From the NCBI GenBank assembly GCA_045604155.1, contig JAZUNN010000080.1, positions 1 through 21,490 on the forward strand: DNA of 21,490 bases, given 5' to 3'. Made by a program: the position numbers and the translations under genes. Source of the stretch: JAISGQ01 sp045604155 (GTDB lineage: Bacteria > Bacillota > Clostridia > Oscillospirales > Acutalibacteraceae). The notes beneath the pieces were generated by a model that saw nothing but the letters and a program-made list of their open reading frames with translations, was not told the DNA's origin and searched no databases. Shown piece by piece: positions 1 to 7,332 of the stretch (positions are counted from its first letter, which is position 1; every line of letters begins with the position of its first letter).

Positions 1-1
1 A

Positions 2-1486
2 AACTATTCAGTTGTAACAACCCTTAAAAAAGGCGCTGTAATAACAATTACCGGATCTAAAAAGGTTTCCGGAACCACATGGTACAGCTATAAGAGAAAC
101 GGCTCAACTGTATGGGTATGCGGTACATATGTCAAGGTTACATCCACAACATCAATAGTTACCACAACCACCACCGCATCCACAACAGAAAGTACAACTG
201 AGTCAACAACATCGACCACCTCCACATCCGGCACAACTGAAACTTCACCCAGTGATATTGTATCAGGCTCTGATGCAACAACATCATCAACCGAAAGTAC
301 TACATCCGGCACAACGGAGTCAACTACTTCCTCAACTGAAGCTGATGATACAGAGAACGATTATCTGTATGGTGTTGTTGATGTCAATACCTCACTTAAC
401 GTCAGAAAAACTGCAAGTTCTTCTGCATCAAAGCTTGGAGCACTCAGTGACGGTGCATATGTAGTTATTGTTGACTACACCACCAAGGACGGATGGTATA
501 AGATTATTTACGGATCAAGTTATGGCTGGGTTTCATCTGACTACATCAAGCTTGTCGATGAATCAGAGTATAAGTCTGAGGTTGAATTTACAAAGTCCTA
601 TTTCTATGTAAATGAAGGAAAGACAAAGTCCATTGCCATTGCAGGACTTAACGGTGTTGCATATACAAGCAGCAATCCGGAAAGTCTGCCCATAAGTTCA
701 TCCGGTGTTGTAACAGGCAGCAAAGCAGGTATGTATACTGTAACCGCCAAGTTCGGATCTTCTGTTGCAACAACTGAGGTTGTTGTTCTTGCAGCGGAAA
801 AAACTCTTACCGAAGAGCAGCAGAACATGGGCATAAGTGAAAGTGGCGTAAAGTTCATTGCTGATTGGGAAGGCGGAGGCAATACCAATCCTGATATTCT
901 CGATGGTGCTGTTGTTGTCTTTGAGCCTTACAAGGATGCATCCGGTTACTGGACCATCGGTTATGGTCATGCTGTAACAACCACAGCAAGTAAGTCCTGG
1001 TCAAAGGCAACTGTTATTGAGTATTTTGCAACCCAGATAGAAAATTATTTTGGTGAGGAAATAGTGCTCAGCGAAGAAAAGCCCTATCTTACCAAAGAGG
1101 AAGCACAGAAGCTTCTTATGGCAGATCTGAACAAGGGTACTTATGTAAAGGCTGTAAGAAACTGGGCTGTAAGAAACGGCGTTGTTCTTACTCAGAATGA
1201 GTTCGATGCACTTGTCAGCTTCACCTATAATATGGGTACTTCTTATTGGACAAGCGATACCAAGAGATTCTATCTCAAGTCTGCAATCATCGCTTACAGA
1301 TGCGGAAGTGATGCTGATCCCGAGCAGGTAACAGAAGGTTTCTCCAGATATATCAGATCAGGAACCAAATATCTCAAAGGCCTTTATTACAGACGAATGA
1401 ATGAGGCAGAGATGTTTACAGACGGTGATTACGGTCTTGAAAGAGCATCCAAATTCCCGCTCCCCAGTGGAATTAAATGGTCATAA
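2..1486 (+). CDS. Secreted multidomain lysozyme (SH3 - Thr linker - SH3 - Ig-like - GH24), 5' end outside window
   Basis: The frame is open from base 2 to TAA at 1484-1486 (494 residues), so the start and any signal peptide lie upstream. In order: the end of a bacterial SH3 domain (about 2-140), a Ser/Thr-rich linker (about 140-350), a second SH3 domain (about 365-560, with LNVRKTAS and YGWVSSDYI), a BIG2-like Ig domain (about 580-790) and a C-terminal GH24 lysozyme domain (about 829-1470). The T4-lysozyme triad is visible: Glu in DWEGG (codon 869), Asp in YKDASG (935) and Thr in TIGYGH (953). The Asp-Thr spacing of 6 matches T4 lysozyme. The Glu-Asp spacing is 22 rather than 9, so about 13 residues are inserted. 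FDALVSFTYNMG is also typical of GH24. It probably cleaves peptidoglycan glycan strands outside the cell, with SH3 domains binding the wall. The phage-type catalytic domain in a host-style linker protein suggests domain capture. Confident on domains; biological role (autolysin or bacteriolysin) is inferred. Confidence 0.88.
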   Translation, partial: NYSVVTTLKKGAVITITGSKKVSGTTWYSYKRNGSTVWVCGTYVKVTSTTSIVTTTTTASTTESTTESTTSTTSTSGTTETSPSDIVSGSDATTSSTESTTSGTTESTTSSTEADDTENDYLYGVVDVNTSLNVRKTASSSASKLGALSDGAYVVIVDYTTKDGWYKIIYGSSYGWVSSDYIKLVDESEYKSEVEFTKSYFYVNEGKTKSIAIAGLNGVAYTSSNPESLPISSSGVVTGSKAGMYTVTAKFGSSVATTEVVVLAAEKTLTEEQQNMGISESGVKFIADWEGGGNTNPDILDGAVVVFEPYKDASGYWTIGYGHAVTTTASKSWSKATVIEYFATQIENYFGEEIVLSEEKPYLTKEEAQKLLMADLNKGTYVKAVRNWAVRNGVVLTQNEFDALVSFTYNMGTSYWTSDTKRFYLKSAIIAYRCGSDADPEQVTEGFSRYIRSGTKYLKGLYYRRMNEAEMFTDGDYGLERASKFPLPSGIKWS

Positions 1487-1490
1487 AAAG

Positions 1491-1522
1491 AAAATGGAGA
1501 TACCTTACGGTATCTCCATTTT
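1491..1522. terminator. Bidirectional intrinsic terminator
   Basis: A perfect 14-bp stem (1491-1504 with 1509-1522) closes a TTAC loop. The outer pairs are A/T, giving a short U tail in either direction. It lies between the convergent lysozyme and beta-lactamase-fold genes and can serve both. Confidence 0.85.
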
Positions 1523-1530
1523 GGCATAAA

Positions 1531-3105
1531 CTACTCTGCCTGAGCAGTTATTGATACTTCTGCAATTTTTCCTGCCAGTTTTGAAAGATGAGGGGAAATA
1601 TTTCGCATGGAGGAAATCAGGCTGCCTGCAAATTCTGCAATATCTTCGTAATCGGGCAGTTCATTGAATCTTATATGAAGAGTTTTTTCTTTGAACGTAA
1701 AGAATAGGTGCTTTGAATGAGGTGTGTCGGTAAAGGTGAGTAAAATTTCGAGAGAGTATTCCTCAGGAGCTGTTTGCTTAATATAAGAATACACAGAACA
1801 TTTTGCTTCGCTGCCGAAGAAAGAAATTTCAGTGTCATGAAATTTACCGTCAAAGAACAGGGGAACAGAATTTTCTGTTTCGCATTCTGTCCATGTCATA
1901 TAACTCTCTTCTCCGAATGTAAATCTGAAGTTATCTATTCCCGACAGAACACTCCTTTTTGAATATCTGTAAAGGAAGGGGAATAAAGACTGTCTGTTTG
2001 GAGGCAGTACATAATTCAGATTATTGAAATTGCGGATAAAAAACGGAACTATGCTGATCTCAGGATTGATAATTGAAAGATCTGCAGATAATTCACAGAG
2101 AAGATCATGGGAATGGGTAAGAGGTGTGTTTTCGGGGACAGAATCGATAGCAGGTACTATCTTATCCCATATAAGATTCATTACAGCATATTCATCCATA
2201 TTTCCGGCAGTGGATACAATGACGCTGTCTTTTTCTGGCAGTACGATTGCAAACTGTCCGAGCATTCCGTCGGCACGGAATGATTTTCCGTCACGATTCA
2301 GCCACAGCTGATATCCGTATCCTTTTCTTACATCATCAACAGGCGGAAATTTGCTGTCTGCAGTTGTATCTGCGTGAGGCAGAACGCTTGCCTTTACCCA
2401 TTCTTCGGGAAGAAGCTGAATATCGTCAATTTTACCTTTGTTCAGAAGAAGCTGACCTATTTTTGCCATGTCTTCTGTTTTAAGATGAAGTCCCCATCCT
2501 CCTATATCACGACCCATAGGGCATTTATCCGAGTAAACGCCGGTGATACCAAGAGGTTCGAATAATCGGGGAGTAAGATAATCGACCAGACCCATTCCGG
2601 TGACTTTGCGTATGACAGCAGAAAGCATATATGTGTTCAGACTGTTATAGCAGAATTTTTCACCGGGGAAGGATGAAAGGCGAGAATTAAGGAAGAAACG
2701 AATCCAGTCGCTTTTTGTAACTGAAGTTATTTCATTTACAAGCATCATTCCGCTGGTCATAGTAAGCAGATGCTCAATTGTAACGGAATACATTCGTTCA
2801 TCTGCACTGCTTTCGATGTACCTTGGAAAAAATGAGCAGAGTCGGTCGCTGTAATCAAGGCGTTTTTCTTTTACAGCAAAACCAACAGCTATTGAAGTAA
2901 GGGTTTTGCTGAAAGAATAAACGTGATTTTCCGAATGAGAACTATAGGGCTTCCAATATAATTCAGCCGCAATCATTCCGTGGCGAAGTATCATAAGACT
3001 GTGCATTGCAATGCTCTGATCTCTTGCTGCGTTAATAAAGTCAACTATTGATTGTGAGTTGATTCCAAGAGTTTCCGGTGATGAACGTTCCAATTTAAGT
3101 ATCAT
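1531..3105 (-). CDS. Serine hydrolase of the beta-lactamase / penicillin-binding fold with C-terminal extension
   Basis: 524 residues from ATG at 3103-3105, preceded by GGGAG with 8-nt spacing. The frame stays open upstream, but that would run into the divergent gene and has no ribosome site. Residues about 10-370 match the class C beta-lactamase/6-aminohexanoate-dimer hydrolase fold: SxxK as S64-F-S-K67, a Y-N-S element at 153-155 in the place of the usual Tyr motif, and YGYQLWLNRDG followed by DGMLGQ near the third catalytic element. No signal peptide is visible from the chosen start, so it looks cytoplasmic. The last 150 or so residues have no motif I recognise. Members hydrolyse esters or amides; the substrate cannot be read from the sequence. 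The gene is convergent with a lysozyme and divergent from an NlpC/P60 peptidase, which is compatible with wall metabolism but does not prove it. The stop is TAG. Confidence 0.85.
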   Translation of the reverse strand: MILKLERSSPETLGINSQSIVDFINAARDQSIAMHSLMILRHGMIAAELYWKPYSSHSENHVYSFSKTLTSIAVGFAVKEKRLDYSDRLCSFFPRYIESSADERMYSVTIEHLLTMTSGMMLVNEITSVTKSDWIRFFLNSRLSSFPGEKFCYNSLNTYMLSAVIRKVTGMGLVDYLTPRLFEPLGITGVYSDKCPMGRDIGGWGLHLKTEDMAKIGQLLLNKGKIDDIQLLPEEWVKASVLPHADTTADSKFPPVDDVRKGYGYQLWLNRDGKSFRADGMLGQFAIVLPEKDSVIVSTAGNMDEYAVMNLIWDKIVPAIDSVPENTPLTHSHDLLCELSADLSIINPEISIVPFFIRNFNNLNYVLPPNRQSLFPFLYRYSKRSVLSGIDNFRFTFGEESYMTWTECETENSVPLFFDGKFHDTEISFFGSEAKCSVYSYIKQTAPEEYSLEILLTFTDTPHSKHLFFTFKEKTLHIRFNELPDYEDIAEFAGSLISSMRNISPHLSKLAGKIAEVSITAQAE

Positions 3106-3137
3106 AATATCACTCCCAACATTATCCGAATATATTA

Positions 3138-3146
3138 TGATATAAT
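3138..3146 (+). promoter_or_regulatory. Extended -10 promoter of the NlpC/P60 gene
   Basis: TGATATAAT is an extended -10 element (TGn plus perfect TATAAT at 3141-3146). No good -35 box sits 16-18 bp upstream, which extended -10 promoters can tolerate. The 5' leader would be about 55 bases. Confidence 0.5.
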
Positions 3147-3150
3147 TTTG

Positions 3151-3178
3151 ATTATAAAGAAAAGCGGGAAAATGTAAA
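3151..3178 (-). promoter_or_regulatory. Promoter of the beta-lactamase-fold gene
   Basis: Read on the - strand: TTTACA (3173-3178), a 16-bp spacer, then a perfect TATAAT (3151-3156), about 45 bases upstream of the chosen start. It lies back to back with the promoter of the divergent peptidase gene. Confidence 0.6.
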
Positions 3179-3208
3179 TTTTTTACTAAGACCTGTGAGG
3201 GTGAAAAC

Positions 3209-4906
3209 ATGAAAAGAAGAAATATGATCAGAAAATTCATATGTGTATTTACTGTGCTTGCAGTTGTTGTTTCATCATATGTGATGACTGCATCTGCTGC
3301 TGTAATAAAAGGTAAAACGGGAATAGGCATGGCGGAATGGGCTCTCAGAGCCTATAACGAAGGCTGGGAATATGTCTATGGCGGCTCATCCGAAGGGAAA
3401 ATAGACTGCTCAGGACTTATCCGCTCTTATTGCAACGGAAGAGGCGGCGGAGCGAAAGCACTTCTTGATGCTTCAAGTGAAAGCGGAAATATAAAGGATA
3501 TGCCAAGAGTCCATGGACTCGGTTTATGGTGCGAGGGTCATGCAGGTGTGTATGTTGGCAAGTCCGAAAAGGGCGTTGACATGGTGGTTGACGCACGAAA
3601 CAGCAGAGTTGATGTAGTCTATTCCGAGCTTAACAGCCGCAGCTGGTCACCATGGGTAAAGTGGTTCAAGATAGGTATGATATCTTATCCTGATACCGGG
3701 TGGTTTGATTTCAATGGCTCTACATATTATTACCACAAAGGCGAATTTGTTGTAGGTCTGTTTACAGTTGACGGAGTTACATATGATTTTGGAAAGTCAG
3801 GTGCTCTTAAAGGCGAAGCAGAAAAAACAGAAGCAACAACTTCGACAACCACAGCAACAACCTCTGCATCTACAACAAAAACAACTACTGCCACGAAAAA
3901 AACAACTACCACGACTCAGACCTCAACAACTGCAGCAGTGTCTTCACAGACTGCTGTTAAAACAACAAAGGTCACAACCACCACTCAGACAACAACAGAA
4001 AAGTCTCCTGAAAATACTGTCCTCAGATTCGGAAGTCGTTCCGATGAAGTTCTGAAACTGCAGAAAAGGCTGGTTGAGCTTGGATATCTTGGAGCATCGC
4101 CTTCAGGATATTACGGCACACAGACTGAAGCAGCAGTAAAGCTTTTTCAGAAGGCTGCAGGACTTGAAACAGACGGTGTTGCCGGAAAAGAAACACAGGA
4201 ACTGCTTTATTCGGAGAATGCACCTGCTTATGGAACTGCCACACAGACCACTACTCAGACTACAACTGTAACCACAACAACTGCAGAGTCAATCCCTACA
4301 ACCACTCAGACATGGGATGATGAAACCGAAGCAACAAATCCTACGGAGATTTCTGAGAGTGATGCAGTGCAGGAGCCTCAATGGGAGGACATGTACAATC
4401 CTCTTGACATTGGCTCATCGGGTGAAGATGTAACTGCACTCCAGGAGATGCTTAAAAGCATCGGACTTTATGAACAGCCTCTGACAAGCTATTACGGCAG
4501 TTTTACCCGAGATGCAGTAAAAGCTTTTCAGGCAAATATCGGAATTGAAGCAACGGGTACGGCGGATGCATATACACAGTATCTTCTTTTCAGCGGCATA
4601 CGTCCTGAAAATACTCAGAATGAAATGGAATTCGGCGATGAATATTTTGAATTCGGCGGAGATCTTTATGACTCTTTGGGAGTAAGCTCAGACGGTACGG
4701 TTATAGGTCAGTCAGAAGGTCTTTCTGCATACAGCAAGAAGGCTGCGCCCGAATTATTTATGTCACGTTACGGAATGACCGGAGGGCTTGCAACTCTTGG
4801 AGCATTTTCCCAGTCAGAGCCATTGACAATCATTTATAAGAACGGTGAAGCCTATGAAATTGACGGAGAAACCATGAATGAACTTTCGGACAGTATTTTT
4901 AACTGA
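3209..4906 (+). CDS. Secreted NlpC/P60 peptidase with two peptidoglycan-binding domains
   Basis: 565 residues; ATG preceded by GTGAGGGTG. Residues 1-31 form a signal peptide (KRR near the start, hydrophobic core, cleavage likely near TASAA). Residues 35-160 are an NlpC/P60 cysteine peptidase with Cys67 in DCSGL and His111 in GHAGVYVG; the third polar residue is less clear. Next come a short W/Y-rich segment (about 160-200), a Thr/Lys linker (about 208-265), a PG_binding_1 domain (about 270-330), a second Thr linker and a second PG_binding_1 domain (about 395-460), then a tail of about 100 unassigned residues. Such enzymes cut peptide stems of peptidoglycan outside the cell. The linker style matches the lysozyme at the left edge, so both are probably secreted wall hydrolases. 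No terminator is obvious after the TGA stop. Confidence 0.9.
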   Translation: MKRRNMIRKFICVFTVLAVVVSSYVMTASAAVIKGKTGIGMAEWALRAYNEGWEYVYGGSSEGKIDCSGLIRSYCNGRGGGAKALLDASSESGNIKDMPRVHGLGLWCEGHAGVYVGKSEKGVDMVVDARNSRVDVVYSELNSRSWSPWVKWFKIGMISYPDTGWFDFNGSTYYYHKGEFVVGLFTVDGVTYDFGKSGALKGEAEKTEATTSTTTATTSASTTKTTTATKKTTTTTQTSTTAAVSSQTAVKTTKVTTTTQTTTEKSPENTVLRFGSRSDEVLKLQKRLVELGYLGASPSGYYGTQTEAAVKLFQKAAGLETDGVAGKETQELLYSENAPAYGTATQTTTQTTTVTTTTAESIPTTTQTWDDETEATNPTEISESDAVQEPQWEDMYNPLDIGSSGEDVTALQEMLKSIGLYEQPLTSYYGSFTRDAVKAFQANIGIEATGTADAYTQYLLFSGIRPENTQNEMEFGDEYFEFGGDLYDSLGVSSDGTVIGQSEGLSAYSKKAAPELFMSRYGMTGGLATLGAFSQSEPLTIIYKNGEAYEIDGETMNELSDSIFN

Positions 4907-4911
4907 TGGAT

Positions 4912-4957
4912 TGTCAATTACAAAATAATTACATACATTGGTAAATTATGTCAATTA
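4912..4957 (+). promoter_or_regulatory. Repeated TGTCAATTA elements upstream of nadA
   Basis: TGTCAATTA occurs at 4912-4920 and again at 4949-4957. The second copy is also the right arm of an imperfect dyad (4927-4935 with 4947-4956). The elements lie upstream of the nadA promoter and could be regulator-binding sites. They do not match a NiaR or NrtR operator I know, so this is a weak call. Confidence 0.25.
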
Positions 4958-4979
4958 AAATACAAAACGGGAAAAGCTA

Positions 4980-5008
4980 TTGATTATGTAAACAAATTAA
5001 AATATTAT
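4980..5008 (+). promoter_or_regulatory. Promoter of nadA
   Basis: TTGATT (4980-4985), 17-bp spacer, TATTAT (5003-5008). The start codon is about 27 bases from the predicted transcription start, with GGAGGG between. Confidence 0.5.
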
Positions 5009-5041
5009 TATCCTTGCCATCAATGTGTGGAGGGATAAATT

Positions 5042-5941
5042 GTGGAAACAAAGCTTGCGGCTTTAAACGAAGCACGTAAAAATAAGGATATATTCATTGC
5101 AGCCCATCTGTACCAGTCTCCCGAGCTGTCGGAAGCTGCTGATTTTACCGGTGATACACTTGAAATAGTACGTGAATGTGCCAGATGCAGCGCTTCAACG
5201 GTTATTGTCTGTGCTGTCAGATTCATTGCGGAAATGGTAAAGATATACGCACCTGAAAAAAGAGTGATACTTGCTCATCCTGAGGCGACCTGTCCCATGG
5301 CAAAACAGATACTGCCTTCAAGGATACGTGCATACAGAGAGAGCAATCCTGATGTATGTATAGTGGCTTATGTAAACACAAATGCAGCAGTAAAATCAGA
5401 GTGTGATATCTGCGTGTCTACAGTGAAAGCTGCAGATGTGTGTGCTGAAATAGAAAATGATAAAATACTGTTCATTCCTGACAGAAATATAGGTGAGGTT
5501 ATAAGACGGAAGACGGGCAAGGAAATTGAAACATGGAATTGTTACTGTCCGATTCACGACAGTGTGACACTGCGTGATATGGAGCTTGCACGTGAGCTCT
5601 GGCCGAATGCAAAGACCGCAGCACATTTGGGATGTAAGCCAGAGGTTGTGGAGAGTGTAGATTTTGCAGGTTCTGCAAAACAGCTTATGGAATGGTGTGC
5701 ACTTCAGGATGAGGTGATCATAGCGGCTGAAAGAAGTATAGCTGACAGACTGTCGATTGAATATCCCGATAAGATATTCCGATGCCTTATGCCGGAAAAG
5801 CTGACCTGTAATCACATGGAAAGGACATCTGTTGATATTCTTCTCAGAGTTCTTAAGGGCGAATATGGGGAAGTAATTGAAATTGATTCTGAAATTGCCA
5901 AAAAAGTAAGGAAGGCATCAGAAAAGCTTTTTGTTGAATAA
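5042..5941 (+). CDS. nadA: Quinolinate synthase (NadA)
   Basis: 299 residues from GTG, chosen because GGAGGG (5029-5034) sits 7 nt upstream and no in-frame ATG is nearby. NadA condenses iminoaspartate with dihydroxyacetone phosphate to give quinolinate for NAD synthesis, using a 4Fe-4S cluster bound by three cysteines. The likely ligands are Cys57 (VIVCAVRFIAE), Cys198 (AHLGCKPEVV) and Cys256 (LTCNHMERTS). The family hallmarks HPEATCPMA, AYVNTNAAVK and PDRNIG are present. The second ligand is usually in HPEC; here it is HLGC, a modest departure. The length is at the short end for the family. nadB and nadC are not adjacent, so iminoaspartate must come from an enzyme encoded elsewhere. The gene appears to be monocistronic under its own promoter. 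Confidence 0.93.
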   Translation: METKLAALNEARKNKDIFIAAHLYQSPELSEAADFTGDTLEIVRECARCSASTVIVCAVRFIAEMVKIYAPEKRVILAHPEATCPMAKQILPSRIRAYRESNPDVCIVAYVNTNAAVKSECDICVSTVKAADVCAEIENDKILFIPDRNIGEVIRRKTGKEIETWNCYCPIHDSVTLRDMELARELWPNAKTAAHLGCKPEVVESVDFAGSAKQLMEWCALQDEVIIAAERSIADRLSIEYPDKIFRCLMPEKLTCNHMERTSVDILLRVLKGEYGEVIEIDSEIAKKVRKASEKLFVE

Positions 5942-6012
5942 ACAGTTTGATTATGTTAATAATAGGTCATAAATGATAATCCTGTGATATTTGTAATAAA
6001 CATGAAGAAAAT

Positions 6013-6048
6013 AATACCTTTTTTGAAAAAATTTCCCAAAAAGGTATT
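6013..6048. repeat. AT-rich inverted repeat between nadA and the regulator
   Basis: An 11-bp perfect inverted repeat, AATACCTTTTT (6013-6023) with its complement at 6038-6048, around a 14-nt loop. It lacks a T-run after the stem on the + strand, so it is a poor terminator. It ends at the -35 of the regulator promoter, so it could be a binding site. Function not known. Confidence 0.45.
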
Positions 6049-6075
6049 TCCAAATTAGCAAGATTGTGATATACT
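6047..6075 (+). promoter_or_regulatory. Candidate promoter of the XRE regulator
   Basis: TTTCCA (6047-6052), 17-bp spacer, TATACT (6070-6075) with an extended TGn. A second TATAAT at 6099-6104 lacks a -35 box. Confidence 0.4.
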
Positions 6076-6085
6076 GATTTATAGA

Positions 6086-6113
6086 AATCAACTGGAAGTA
6101 TAATAGGTTGATT
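6086..6113. promoter_or_regulatory. Possible autoregulatory operator
   Basis: AATCAAC (6086-6092) and GTTGATT (6107-6113) form a perfect 7-bp dyad around 14 nt, just downstream of the predicted transcription start and 31 nt before the XRE start codon. This position and size suit a dimeric HTH protein, but binding is inferred only. Confidence 0.35.
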
Positions 6114-6144
6114 ATTATGATCTGATATTTGGAGTGTATCTTAA

Positions 6145-6834
6145 ATGAGAAAACAGCAGACACCTGAAAAAAAGGCAGAATGCATAATGATTGGAAAAAG
6201 AATTAAAGAAGTCAGAAAAGAAGCAGGGCTTTCCCTGGGAAGCATTGCTGAACGTCTGAATAAAGAATTTGCAGCAAATACCAATAAGGGTATGCTTTCA
6301 AAGTATGAGAACGGCATACATGAACCCTCTGCAAGTATGGTTTACTGCATGGGGCTTATTATGGGCGTATCCAGCGATTACCTGATGGGAAAAACCGATG
6401 AAAAATATCCTCCCAAAGCTGTACAGGGTGATGAAACCAGTGCACTTGTTCTCAAGGTTTACAAGAATCTTAAGGAATACGGTGTAGGAGAGATAGATGA
6501 AACTGCTTATGAACTTATCCCCAAAAACTGGCTTGTTGGCGGAAGAGAATTCTTCGGTTACAGAGTCAATGTAGGCAGATATGCACCCCGTTATTTTGCA
6601 GGCGATATCATTATCTTCGAGAAGAAGGTAAAGGTTGCACGTGAGCAGATAGCTATCGTAAGCGTTGGCGATGGTGACGCATTCCTTTGTACAATAAACA
6701 AGAAGCGAGAGGGAAAGATAATTATTCCTCTTGATCCTGCATATGACAGTAAGTTCTACACCACCGAAGAGCTTGCAAATATTCCTGTAAGGATACTTGG
6801 CGCAGGCGTTCAGGTAAGAAGATCTGAAGTATAA
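6145..6834 (+). CDS. XRE-family regulator with degenerate LexA/S24-like C-terminal domain
   Basis: 229 residues; ATG at 6145 with GGAG 10 nt upstream. A later ATG (6187) has no ribosome site. Residues about 15-85 are an HTH_3 domain (IGKRIKEVRKEAGLSL, then SKYENGIHEPS and SSDYLMG), with a slightly long turn before the recognition helix. Residues about 125-225 look like the LexA/CI peptidase fold (APRYFAGDIIIFEKK, EQIAIVSVGDGDAFL). The catalytic Ser of the usual G-D-S-M element is missing (VGRYAP here), so self-cleavage is not expected. The domain more likely serves dimerisation or ligand sensing. It appears to be a single-gene unit with its own promoter and terminator, and there are no phage genes nearby. 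Targets are unknown; the upstream dyads are candidates. Confidence 0.85.
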   Translation: MRKQQTPEKKAECIMIGKRIKEVRKEAGLSLGSIAERLNKEFAANTNKGMLSKYENGIHEPSASMVYCMGLIMGVSSDYLMGKTDEKYPPKAVQGDETSALVLKVYKNLKEYGVGEIDETAYELIPKNWLVGGREFFGYRVNVGRYAPRYFAGDIIIFEKKVKVAREQIAIVSVGDGDAFLCTINKKREGKIIIPLDPAYDSKFYTTEELANIPVRILGAGVQVRRSEV

Positions 6835-6838
6835 TTTA

Positions 6839-6877
6839 AAGCCTTCTGATAATGCACTGCATTGTCAGAAGGCTTTT
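6839..6877 (+). terminator. Intrinsic terminator of the XRE gene
   Basis: A stem of about 17 bp (6839-6855 with 6859-6875, including one T-G wobble) and a 3-nt loop, followed by a short T-run starting within 6874-6877. It lies directly after the stop codon. Confidence 0.8.
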
Positions 6878-6882
6878 CATAA

Positions 6883-6911
6883 TTGAATAAATTTATATGA
6901 AGTGATATAAT
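6883..6911 (+). promoter_or_regulatory. Promoter of the rhodanese-MBL operon
   Basis: TTGAAT (6883-6888), 17-bp spacer, perfect TATAAT (6906-6911) with an extended TGn, immediately after the preceding terminator. Confidence 0.65.
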
Positions 6912-6936
6912 AAAAGGAGAAAGGATTTGAGATCGA

Positions 6937-7332
6937 ATGAAAAAAATTGTATTGTTGATTTTACTTCTGAGCTGCGCAGTCACAGGCTGCAGATCATCTG
7001 AAAACGGTACTGACGGATACAGACAGATAAGCTCAGAAGAAGCGATGGAGCTTATGGAAAAAGAAAGCGGATATATAATTCTCGATGTAAGAACATGGAG
7101 TGAATACACCGAGAAGCATATTGAGGGTGCAATATGCATACCCAATGAAAGCATAGGAAGTTCTCCCATAGATGAACTGCCTGATAAGGATCAGCTTATT
7201 CTTGTTTACTGCAGAAGCGGAAACAGAAGCAAGAAAGCTGCCAGAAAGCTTGCGAAACTCGGGTATACAAATATCGTTGAATTCGGCGGCATAAACAGTT
7301 GGAACGGACCTGTAGTATCGGGGGAGAATTAA
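6937..7332 (+). CDS. Rhodanese-domain lipoprotein
   Basis: 131 residues; ATG with AAGGA 11 nt upstream. The N-terminus is a lipoprotein signal: KK, a hydrophobic run, then the lipobox V-T-G-C with Cys18 as the probable lipidated residue. The rest is one rhodanese domain with LDVRTWSEY, HIEGAICIPN and the active-site loop C92-R-S-G-N-R-S. The loop length is that of sulfurtransferases rather than Cdc25-type phosphatases. It should act on the outer face of the membrane, handling sulfane sulfur or persulfides. The partner is not evident. The gene ends directly against the downstream hydrolase (no intergenic base), so the two are probably made together. Confident on domain and localisation, not on substrate. 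Confidence 0.9.
   Translation: MKKIVLLILLLSCAVTGCRSSENGTDGYRQISSEEAMELMEKESGYIILDVRTWSEYTEKHIEGAICIPNESIGSSPIDELPDKDQLILVYCRSGNRSKKAARKLAKLGYTNIVEFGGINSWNGPVVSGEN

Noticed and set aside
88..312. Val/Asp-rich reading frame on the - strand (similar ones at 3730-3912, and on the + strand at 14632-15264)
   Set aside because: These are complements of Thr-rich linker codons (ACA/ACC read as TGT/GGT), not genes.
140..350. Thr/Ser linker as a DNA tandem repeat or CRISPR-like array
   Set aside because: Units are irregular ACA/ACC/TCA codons with no constant repeat and spacer lengths; it is coding low complexity.
3106..3330. Longer N-terminus for the beta-lactamase-fold protein with a hydrophobic segment
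   Set aside because: It would overlap the start of the divergent peptidase and its promoter; GGGAG upstream of 3105 supports the shorter protein without a signal peptide.
5396..5815. 139-codon reading frame on the - strand inside nadA
   Set aside because: Antisense to a clearly conserved gene; the composition is not protein-like.
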